From an uncultured Dorea sp. (GTDB taxonomy: Bacteria; Bacillota; Clostridia; Lachnospirales; Lachnospiraceae), in contig CAJTQA010000009.1 of NCBI GenBank assembly GCA_910578455.1, forward strand, positions 17,897 through 81,896: 64,000 bases of DNA, written 5' to 3'. How positions within the stretch are numbered: position 1 is the first letter of the stretch; the number at the start of each line of letters is the position of its first letter. A program made the position numbers and the translations under genes. Shown in pieces: positions 17,926 through 24,582 of the stretch. The notes beneath the pieces are model-generated. The model ran no database searches, was not told the DNA's origin, and saw nothing but the letters and a program-made list of their open reading frames with translations.

Positions 17926-18121
17926 TATTTGCGGCTCTGCCGTTTGGCGGCAGGAAATGGTATAGGTCTTCATAGGATTCAAGCTCTTCCGTAGATACCG
18001 GCTCCGAGGGAATGAGACCCGTGCAGTCCTGCATGGAGGCGGCATTGGAGAGATAGTCGTATGCGTCGATGATTTCCTGGTTTGTCTTTTCGGAGCCTTT
18101 TGTTTGTTTTTTCTGTTTCAT
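17903..18121 (-). CDS. Small conserved hypothetical protein, 72 residues
   Basis: Short soluble acidic protein with a lysine-rich start (MKQKKQTKGSEKTNQEI) followed by IDAYDYLSNAASMQDCTGLIP and SYEDLYHFLPPNG. From memory similar small proteins are common in Lachnospiraceae; no function is known to me. AGAGG lies ~11 nt before the ATG. It runs opposite to the sugar operon and overlaps its last gene by 23 bp at the 3' ends. A GC-rich hairpin at 18149-18169 lies in its probable leader. Confidence 0.72.
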   Translation of the reverse strand: MKQKKQTKGSEKTNQEIIDAYDYLSNAASMQDCTGLIPSEPVSTEELESYEDLYHFLPPNGRAANIKPEKQK

Positions 18122-18229
18122 GATGATCTGTACCTCTCTTGTTTTTTTGCGCCCGGGTAAGCCGGGCGCTTTCTAATGAATAGAATCTTCAAAATAAGCA
18201 AATATATACATGGCCGGCAAAATTATGCA

Positions 18230-18258
18230 TGGACAGAAAAGAAAAAACAGGTTAGAAT
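18230..18258 (+). promoter_or_regulatory. Sigma-A-type promoter for the PHP gene
   Basis: TGGACA (18230-18235), a 17-bp spacer and TAGAAT (18253-18258) lie 50 bp before the start of the PHP phosphatase gene. Confidence 0.6.
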
Positions 18259-18307
18259 TATATGCTGTAAAAATTGTTTTTTGAGCTTAAAGAAAGAAGG
18301 ATGACAG

Positions 18308-19042
18308 ATGAAGATAGGGATAGATACCCACACACATACGCTGGTCAGCGGCCACGCTTATAATACGCTGAGGGAGATGGCGGCCATGGCTGCGGAGAAA
18401 GGTCTTGAAGGGCTGGCGGTCACGGACCATGCGCCTCAGATGCCGGGAAGCACCCATGTATATTATTTCCAGAACCTGAGAGTTGTTCCGAGGCAAATGT
18501 ACGGAATCAGGCTGCTTATGGGGGTGGAGCTTAATATCATGGATGAGAATGGTACGGTTGACCTGCCGGATCATGTGATAGAGGAGCTTGACATATCCAT
18601 CGCCAGCATCCACACGCCCTGCTATAAGGGAGAGGTTACGAAGGATGCGGTCACGGGGGCGTATGTAGGCGCGATGAAAAACCCCCGGGTGGATATCATC
18701 GGCCATTCGGACGACGGGAGGTTTCCGGCAGATTATGGCATCCTTGCGAGGGCGGCAAAAGAGACAGGAACGCTCCTGGAAGTAAACAATGCGTCGTTAA
18801 GCCCTAAAGGGTTTCGGAAAAATACAAGAGAAAACGCCATAAAGATGCTGAAAGAGTGTAAGAAATACGGAGCAATGGCTGTGCTTGGAACGGACTCCCA
18901 CGTGGATGTATCCATTGCGGACTACACATATGCTTTCGAGGTGCTGAAAGCGGCTGATTTCCCAGAAGAGCTGGTGGCGAATACGTCTGTCGGGAAACTG
19001 GAAAGCGTCATGAAGAGGGGCAGGCGCCGGGATAGGGGGTAA
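18308..19042 (+). CDS. PHP-domain phosphatase (YcdX-like)
   Basis: Metal-dependent hydrolase of the polymerase and histidinol phosphatase superfamily (244 residues). Metal-binding motifs DTHTHTLVSGHAY at the N terminus, VTDHAPQM, GVELNIMD, IASIHTP, IGHSDDGR and GTDSHVD appear in the YcdX order. The family likely removes phosphate from small molecules in the cytoplasm; the substrate is unknown. AGAAGG precedes the ATG by about 7 nt. It stands alone between a small convergent gene and the YerC-like gene, with its own promoter. Confidence 0.9.
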   Translation: MKIGIDTHTHTLVSGHAYNTLREMAAMAAEKGLEGLAVTDHAPQMPGSTHVYYFQNLRVVPRQMYGIRLLMGVELNIMDENGTVDLPDHVIEELDISIASIHTPCYKGEVTKDAVTGAYVGAMKNPRVDIIGHSDDGRFPADYGILARAAKETGTLLEVNNASLSPKGFRKNTRENAIKMLKECKKYGAMAVLGTDSHVDVSIADYTYAFEVLKAADFPEELVANTSVGKLESVMKRGRRRDRG

Positions 19043-19077
19043 AGAAAATTGAGAAAATTGAGAAACAGAAAAAGGTG

Positions 19078-19106
19078 TGGACTTTACGAATTTACTGTGC
19101 TAAAAT
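19078..19106 (+). promoter_or_regulatory. Promoter for the YerC-like gene
   Basis: TGGACT (19078-19083), a 17-bp spacer and TAAAAT (19101-19106) lie 40 bp before ATG 19146. Confidence 0.55.
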
Positions 19107-19145
19107 GGAGACAAGGCGAATTTGTATCAGAAGGAGATTGCTAAT

Positions 19146-19454
19146 ATGAGTAAGAAGATCAGGACAGAGGCAGTTGACTATCTCTTTAGTGCGATATTAA
19201 GTCTTCAGGATAAAGAAGAGTGCTACACATTTTTTGAGGATATCTGTACGATCAATGAGCTGCTATCCCTCTCCCAGAGATTTGAGGTGGCAAAGATGCT
19301 GAGAGAGCGCAGGACATATCTTGAGATTGCGGAAAAGACGGGGGCATCCACGGCGACTATAAGCAGGGTGAATCGTTCCCTGAATTATGGGAATGACGGG
19401 TATGACATGGTATTTGAAAGGATTGATGGCGGCGGAACGGGCGCAGAACAGTAA
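19146..19454 (+). CDS. TrpR-like YerC/YecD family protein
   Basis: Helical protein of 102 residues related to the Trp repressor. The stretch LLSLSQRFEVAKMLRERRTYLEIAEKTGASTATISRVNRSLNYG in pieces shows the TrpR-type helix-turn-helix (ERRTYLEIAEKTGASTATIS). YerC-like proteins are presumed DNA-binding regulators with unknown targets. ATG 19146 has AAGGAG 9 nt upstream; an ATG at 19122 lacks such a site. Its own promoter and terminator make it a single-gene unit. Confidence 0.9.
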   Translation: MSKKIRTEAVDYLFSAILSLQDKEECYTFFEDICTINELLSLSQRFEVAKMLRERRTYLEIAEKTGASTATISRVNRSLNYGNDGYDMVFERIDGGGTGAEQ

Positions 19455-19463
19455 GACATAGCA

Positions 19464-19498
19464 GAAGAGATAAGGCATGCCTTATCTCTTCTTTTTTT
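19464..19498 (+). terminator. Intrinsic terminator of the YerC-like gene
   Basis: A perfect 28-nt palindrome centred on GCATGC (19464-19491) is followed directly by seven T (19492-19498). The stop codon and last residues of the convergent DUF1836 gene lie inside the palindrome, so terminator and coding sequence share the same DNA. Confidence 0.85.
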
Positions 19499-20099
19499 CG
19501 TTCTTGCCGTCCGCATCTCCAAATTCGTCAATTAACTTCTGCATCAGCAGTTTTTTTACATACACGTCAAAGCTCAGGCTGCATATAAATGCAAAGAGCT
19601 GCAGGTAATCCTGCTCTTCTTCCGGGGCGTCTTTAAAGCTCTCGCCAGCTCCGTTGAAAGACTTTACGATATCTTTTACGACGGAATCGATGCGGGAGTG
19701 CTCCAGATTCATAACTTCTGTATAGATGGCGGTCAGGTCCATCCCATCCTCATTTCCAAAGTGATGTCCGGTAACAGGCGATAAAAGCGTCTCAATGTCC
19801 TTGATTGACAGGATGTTTTTGAAATAGTAGATAAAGATCATCACCAGGACATGCTCTTTTGAATATTTTTTCTTTACGGGAGGGGGGAGAAGGTTATTCT
19901 TGGCATAATTGTTGATCATCGTCTTTGTCAGCACCTTGTCGTCTTCATAGCGCTTGCTGGACTGGAGATGGCTGTCCATGAATGTAGTGACCTGATCCAT
20001 ATACAGGTCAATGTTTGGAATATCCTCCGGCTTTACATAACTAATATCTGAAATATTTGCAAGAATGCTTTTCAGCAGATTCTTTGTGTCTATTGTCAT
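19482..20099 (-). CDS. DUF1836 domain-containing protein
   Basis: A 205-residue cytoplasmic protein with a highly charged Lys-rich end (DGKNEKKKR). The central part (VLTKTMINNYAKNNLLPPPVKKKYSKEHVLVMIFIYYFKNILS in pieces) has the MerR-like wing and helix character of DUF1836 proteins, which are common in Firmicutes and presumed regulators. GAGGTGATG precedes the ATG. It is convergent with the YerC-like gene and divergent from the MarR-ABC operon across 235 bp. Confidence 0.85.
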   Translation of the reverse strand: MTIDTKNLLKSILANISDISYVKPEDIPNIDLYMDQVTTFMDSHLQSSKRYEDDKVLTKTMINNYAKNNLLPPPVKKKYSKEHVLVMIFIYYFKNILSIKDIETLLSPVTGHHFGNEDGMDLTAIYTEVMNLEHSRIDSVVKDIVKSFNGAGESFKDAPEEEQDYLQLFAFICSLSFDVYVKKLLMQKLIDEFGDADGKNEKKKR

Positions 20100-20200
20100 A
20101 TCATCATCACCTCAATGCAACTATTATATAGTAATGAAAACCAGATGACAACAGAAAAATGGCATTATGTGAAAAGAATATGAACAATTATGAACCAGGG

Positions 20201-20229
20201 TTGACATATAAAGGATGAAATTATAAAAT
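20201..20229 (+). promoter_or_regulatory. Strong promoter of the MarR-ABC operon
   Basis: A perfect TTGACA (20201-20206), a 17-bp spacer and TAAAAT (20224-20229) lie upstream of the MarR gene. Transcription would start at about 20236, inside the first unit of a 15-bp repeat array. Confidence 0.75.
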
Positions 20230-20231
20230 AT

Positions 20232-20306
20232 AGTTCGTCGTCGAATAGTTCGATTGAAAACAATTCGATATTAAACTGTTCTGGAATGGACAATTCGGGA
20301 ACGGAT
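20232..20306 (+). repeat. Five 15-bp units downstream of the MarR promoter
   Basis: Five consecutive 15-bp units begin at 20232, 20247, 20262, 20277 and 20292. Each carries TTCG (TTCT in unit 4) at the same phase, and units 2-4 end in AAC or GAC. Units 1-2 also form the palindrome TCGAATAGTTCGA (20241-20253). The array covers the expected transcription start and leader of the operon, making it a candidate multi-site operator for the encoded MarR protein. Confidence 0.6.
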
Positions 20307-20334
20307 AAATATTTGACAGAAAGAAGGTGCGGCC

Positions 20335-20832
20335 GTGAGAACCAAAAAAAGAGCCGTGGGTCAGGAGATACACAGGCTCCATCAGATCGTTTCAAAATAT
20401 CTGGCACATAACGCCAAAAGGAGCGGTATTGACGAGATCACTATGATGCATGGATGGATTCTGCGTTACCTGTATGAGAACAGGGAAAAGGAAGTGTTTC
20501 AGAAAGACATTGAGAAGACATTTTCGATTGGCAGATCTACCGTTACCAACCTGATTCAGATCTTAGAGAAGAAAGAGTATATCCGGAGGGAAGCTGTAGA
20601 GCGTGATGCGAGGCTTAAGAGAGTGTTCCTGACAGAAAAAGGCATAAGGAATAATGAGATGCTAAGGCAGATGTTTGACCGGATGAATGAGGTTTTGGAA
20701 AAGGACATCAGCGGGGAGGAGCTGGAGATATTTTTCCGGGTGTGCGGCAAGATCCACGCGAACCTGGAAAGAGAGAACATCAGGTGCAAAGAAGGAGGGA
20801 TAGAATGCTGCGAAGAATTTTGCAGGAAGTAA
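20335..20832 (+). CDS. MarR family transcriptional regulator
   Basis: Winged-helix regulator of 165 residues with FQKDIEKTFSIGRSTVTNLIQILEKKEYIRREAVERDARLKRVFLTEKG (in pieces) as the recognition helix and DARLKRV wing. The GTG start has AAGGTG upstream; no ATG is better placed. Its 3' end overlaps the first exporter gene by 28 bp, so it is the local regulator of that exporter. MarR proteins typically repress efflux genes until a drug or phenolic ligand binds. The C terminus is cysteine-rich (CKEGGIECCEEFC), which could allow thiol sensing; this is inference. Confidence 0.92.
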   Translation: MRTKKRAVGQEIHRLHQIVSKYLAHNAKRSGIDEITMMHGWILRYLYENREKEVFQKDIEKTFSIGRSTVTNLIQILEKKEYIRREAVERDARLKRVFLTEKGIRNNEMLRQMFDRMNEVLEKDISGEELEIFFRVCGKIHANLERENIRCKEGGIECCEEFCRK

Positions 20833-22553
20833 AAGAATATAAGGCGGCATCCATAGCGACGCCGGTCTATATGATACTGGAAGTGGCAATGGAGATGGTA
20901 ATACCGTATCTCATGGCATCTATCATTGATGAGGGCGTGAATGCGGGGAACATGGCGCATATCTACAAAGTTGGGTCGGTCATGATCGCCGCGGCGCTCT
21001 TGGGCCTGCTTGCCGGGATGCTAGGCGGGCGGTACGGCGCAAAGGCATCCACCGGCCTGGCGAAAAACTTAAGGGAGGCAATGTTTAACAACATTCAGAC
21101 CTACTCATTTGCCAATATTGACAAATTCAGCACGGCGGGGCTGGTTACCCGCCTGACGACAGATGTTACCAATGTACAGATGGCATACCAGATGACCCTT
21201 CGGATGTTTATGAGGGCTCCCGCAAGTCTTCTGTGCGCCATGGCCATAGCATTTACGATCAATGCCAGGCTTGCAAGTGTTTATCTTGCGGCAGTGCTTA
21301 TATTGGGCGTGATCCTGTTTTTTATTATCCGCCATGCCACCAAATATTTTATGATGGCATTTCCTAAATACGACGAGCTGAATGCGTCCGTGCAGGAGAA
21401 TGTATCGGCAATCCGGGTAGTGAAAGCGTATGTCCGTGAAGGGGAGGAGACAGACAAATTCAAAAAGGCGAGCCAGAATATCTACAATATCTTTGTAAAG
21501 GCAGAGTGCAATGTGATCGTGAACGCGCCGCTGATGCAGCTTACCGTATACTCATGCATCCTTCTTATCAGCTGGATCGGGGCAAAGATGATCGTGTCAT
21601 CAGAGCTTACGACAGGTGAGATGATGAGCCTTCTTGCATACTGCATGAACATCTTGATGAGCCTTATGATGCTGTCTATGGTATTTGTCATGATATCCAT
21701 GAGTACGGCCAGCGTCCGGCGTATCGGGGAAGTGTTGTGTGAGGAAAGCACGATTCAGAATCCTGAGCATCCGGTGACGGAAGTGAAGGACGGAAATGTA
21801 GAGTTCAGGAACGTATCGTTTTCCTATAAAAAGGACAGTGACGAGCCGGTGCTTAAGGAGATCAACCTGAAAGTGCGTTCCGGTGAGACGGTGGGGATCA
21901 TCGGAGGGACCGGAAGCGCGAAAAGCAGCCTGGTGAGCCTCATAAGCCGCCTTTATGACGCGGAGTCCGGGGAGGTGCTGGTGGGAGGCGTAAATGTAAA
22001 GGATTATGATTTGGAAGTGCTGAGAAACCAGGTTGCTGTCGTACTGCAGAACAATGTGCTGTTCTCCGGAACGATTCTGGAAAATCTCCGGTGGGGTGAT
22101 GAAAACGCCACAGACGAGGAGTGCGCGGCAGCGTGCAGGCTGGCATGTGCAGATGAATTCATCCGTAAATTCCCGGAAGGGTACAACACTTATATCGAGC
22201 AGGGAGGCAGCAACGTGTCAGGAGGGCAGAAACAGAGGCTGTGTATTGCGAGAGCGCTCCTTAAGAAACCGAAGGTGCTGATACTTGATGACAGCACCAG
22301 CGCGGTAGATACGGCGACAGATGCCAGGATACGCAGGGCGTTCCGGGAGGAGATACCGGATACGACGAAATTTATCATTGCCCAGAGGATCTCCAGCGTG
22401 CAGGATGCGGACCGCATTATTGTCATGGAGGAAGGGAAGGTGCACGGATTTGGGACTCATGAAGAGCTCCTTGAAAATAATGAGATCTACCGCGAGGTAT
22501 ACGAGTCGCAGACCCAGGGCGGCGGTGATTTTGATGAGAAGGCGGGTGAGTAG
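20805..22553 (+). CDS. Heterodimeric ABC exporter, half with degenerate ATP site
   Basis: Half-size exporter of 582 residues, with six N-terminal membrane helices (~15-310) and a C-terminal nucleotide-binding domain. The ATPase has Walker A GGTGSAKSS (~367-375, Ala in place of the second conserved Gly), ABC signature VSGGQKQR, Walker B LILDDS with Asp496 instead of the catalytic Glu, and AQR with Gln527 in place of the H-loop His. These are the hallmarks of the inactive-site subunit in BmrCD/LmrCD-like multidrug exporters. ATG 20805 follows GGAGGG. It pairs with the next gene. Confidence 0.93.
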   Translation: MLRRILQEVKEYKAASIATPVYMILEVAMEMVIPYLMASIIDEGVNAGNMAHIYKVGSVMIAAALLGLLAGMLGGRYGAKASTGLAKNLREAMFNNIQTYSFANIDKFSTAGLVTRLTTDVTNVQMAYQMTLRMFMRAPASLLCAMAIAFTINARLASVYLAAVLILGVILFFIIRHATKYFMMAFPKYDELNASVQENVSAIRVVKAYVREGEETDKFKKASQNIYNIFVKAECNVIVNAPLMQLTVYSCILLISWIGAKMIVSSELTTGEMMSLLAYCMNILMSLMMLSMVFVMISMSTASVRRIGEVLCEESTIQNPEHPVTEVKDGNVEFRNVSFSYKKDSDEPVLKEINLKVRSGETVGIIGGTGSAKSSLVSLISRLYDAESGEVLVGGVNVKDYDLEVLRNQVAVVLQNNVLFSGTILENLRWGDENATDEECAAACRLACADEFIRKFPEGYNTYIEQGGSNVSGGQKQRLCIARALLKKPKVLILDDSTSAVDTATDARIRRAFREEIPDTTKFIIAQRISSVQDADRIIVMEEGKVHGFGTHEELLENNEIYREVYESQTQGGGDFDEKAGE

Positions 22554-22556
22554 AAG

Positions 22557-24479
22557 ATGGGAGAGAATAAAGGAAGGACAATGCCAAGAGGGCACATGCC
22601 CAGAGGAATGAAACCGAATGTGGAGAATCCGGGAAAGATATTGAAACGCCTGATGGGATATGTCTTTTCCCGCTATGGGATTCCGTATGTGATGGTGATC
22701 GTGCTTATCTTTGCCGGGGTGCTTGCCAATGTGCAGGGAACGCTGTTTATGCAGAAATTGATTGATGATTATATCACGCCGTTCCTCCTGACGGATCAGC
22801 CGGATTTTGGCCCCCTTGCACGCGCTATCGGAAGAGTGGCCATGTTTTATGGGGTCGGAGTGGTATCCGTCTACGCATATAACCGGATTATGGTAACGGT
22901 AACACAAGGAACCCAGAGGGCGCTCAGGAATGAGCTTTTTGAGCATATGCAGCGGCTTCCGGTGAAATATTTTGACACACATGCACATGGAGATATCATG
23001 TCGGTCTATACAAACGACATTGACACCTTAAGGCAGATGATAAGCCAGAGCATCCCGCAGATCATCAACAGCGGGGTGACGATTGTCAGCGTGTTTGTCA
23101 GCATGCTGATTTTAAATGTGCCGCTTACTGCCGTGACCCTTGTCATGGTGGGGATTATGGTGCTGTGCACGAAACAGGCGGCTTCCCGGAGCGGAAAATA
23201 TTTTGTGGAGCAGCAGAAGAATCTGGGCGCCCTGAACGGGCACATCGAGGAGATGGTGAACGGGCAGAAGGTTGTAAAGGTATTCTGCCACGAGGAAGAA
23301 AGCAAGAAAGAATTCCGGGAACTGAATGACAGGCTTTTTGCCAGCGCAGACAAGGCGAATACTTATGTTAATTTTCTCGGGCCCATCAATACACAGCTGG
23401 GAAACGTAAGCTATGTAGTCTGCGCCATCGTGGGGGGAGCGCTTGCGCTTGGAAATGTAGGCGGCTTTACCCTGGGCGGGCTTGCAAGCTTTCTGACTTT
23501 CAATAAGAGTTTCAGCATGCCGATCAACCAGATCAGCCAGCAGCTAAATGCGGTGGTGATGGCAATGGCAGGCGCGGACCGAATCTTTAAGCTGTTGGAC
23601 GAAGAGGCGGAGGCCGACAACGGATATGTGACGCTTGTAAATGTGCGGGAAGAAGGCGGGAAACTTATCGAGAGTGCAGAGCGCACCGGCCGCTGGGCGT
23701 GGAAACATGTCCATCAGGCGGACAGAAGCGTAGACTATGTGGAAGTAAAAGGAGACGTAGTTTTTGACGGGGTGGACTTTGGGTATAACGATGAAAAGAT
23801 CGTCCTCCATGATGTGAAACTGTTTGCGGAGCCGGGGCAGAAGATTGCCTTTGTAGGCTCCACCGGGGCGGGAAAGACGACGATCACCAATCTGATCAAC
23901 CGTTTTTACGATATACAGGACGGAAAGATCCGCTATGACGGAATCAACGTCAATAAGATTAAAAAGGCGGATCTGAGAAGGTCTCTGGGGATTGTCCTGC
24001 AGGACACCCACCTGTTTACCGGCACGGTGAAAGAAAATATCCGGTTCGGAAAGCTGGATGCTACGGACGGGGAAGTGGTGGCGGCGGCAAAACTTGCCAA
24101 TGCGGACGGTTTTATACGGAGGCTCCCCAATGGGTATGACACGATGCTGACCGGGGACGGGGCAAACCTAAGCCAGGGCCAGAGGCAGCTCCTTGCCATT
24201 GCCCGGGCAGCAGTGGCAGACCCTCCGGTGCTCATCTTAGACGAGGCGACAAGCTCCATCGATACGAGGACAGAGCGTATCGTACAGGACGGCATGGATA
24301 AGCTGATGAAGGGCAGGACTACCTTTGTGATCGCCCACAGGCTGTCCACGGTACGCAACTCGGACTGCATCATGGTATTGGAACAGGGAAGGATCATCGA
24401 GAGGGGAACCCATGAACAGCTGATCGAGGAGAAAGGGAAATATTATCAGCTTTACACAGGGAACGCGGTCGGCGCATAG
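22557..24479 (+). CDS. Heterodimeric ABC exporter, catalytic half
   Basis: Half-size exporter of 640 residues, longer than its partner because of an N-terminal extension (MGENKGRTMPRGHMPRG) and ~50 extra residues before the ATPase domain. Walker A GSTGAGKTT, Walker B LILDEATSS with the catalytic Glu and H-loop VIAHRLST are canonical. The signature reads LSQGQ (538-542) instead of LSGGQ, which completes the degenerate site opposite the upstream subunit. The start lies 3 bp after the partner stop. Probable role is multidrug or lipid export under MarR control. Confidence 0.93.
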   Translation: MGENKGRTMPRGHMPRGMKPNVENPGKILKRLMGYVFSRYGIPYVMVIVLIFAGVLANVQGTLFMQKLIDDYITPFLLTDQPDFGPLARAIGRVAMFYGVGVVSVYAYNRIMVTVTQGTQRALRNELFEHMQRLPVKYFDTHAHGDIMSVYTNDIDTLRQMISQSIPQIINSGVTIVSVFVSMLILNVPLTAVTLVMVGIMVLCTKQAASRSGKYFVEQQKNLGALNGHIEEMVNGQKVVKVFCHEEESKKEFRELNDRLFASADKANTYVNFLGPINTQLGNVSYVVCAIVGGALALGNVGGFTLGGLASFLTFNKSFSMPINQISQQLNAVVMAMAGADRIFKLLDEEAEADNGYVTLVNVREEGGKLIESAERTGRWAWKHVHQADRSVDYVEVKGDVVFDGVDFGYNDEKIVLHDVKLFAEPGQKIAFVGSTGAGKTTITNLINRFYDIQDGKIRYDGINVNKIKKADLRRSLGIVLQDTHLFTGTVKENIRFGKLDATDGEVVAAAKLANADGFIRRLPNGYDTMLTGDGANLSQGQRQLLAIARAAVADPPVLILDEATSSIDTRTERIVQDGMDKLMKGRTTFVIAHRLSTVRNSDCIMVLEQGRIIERGTHEQLIEEKGKYYQLYTGNAVGA

Positions 24480-24532
24480 CGAGGATGACAGAAAGGATGA
24501 TGAAAAAAGGCAATGTGCTGCGGCGGATTTTG

Positions 24533-24541
24533 TGGTACAAT
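24533..24541 (+). promoter_or_regulatory. Extended -10 promoter for the helicase gene
   Basis: TGG directly before TACAAT (24536-24541) makes an extended -10 element about 40 bp before the helicase start. The -35 region is poor, as is common for this promoter type. Confidence 0.4.
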
Positions 24542-24582
24542 AGAAAAAGCCGGCAGTTAATGCCGAATGAATGAGAAAGGAA

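Noticed and set aside
18149..18169. GC-rich hairpin GCGCCCGG/CCGGGCGC as a terminator
   Set aside because: The T7 run lies on the wrong side for plus-strand termination and only TTT follows the stem; kept only as a possible leader structure of the small minus-strand gene.
20165..20407. Minus-strand frame with five-residue repeats (LSVPE LSIPE ...), looking like a pentapeptide-repeat protein
   Set aside because: It is a translation shadow of the 15-bp DNA repeats, runs into the MarR gene and has no ribosome site.
22218..22988. 256-residue minus-strand frame across the two exporter genes
   Set aside because: Antisense shadow: the plus-strand frames carry full ABC motifs, and this one has none.
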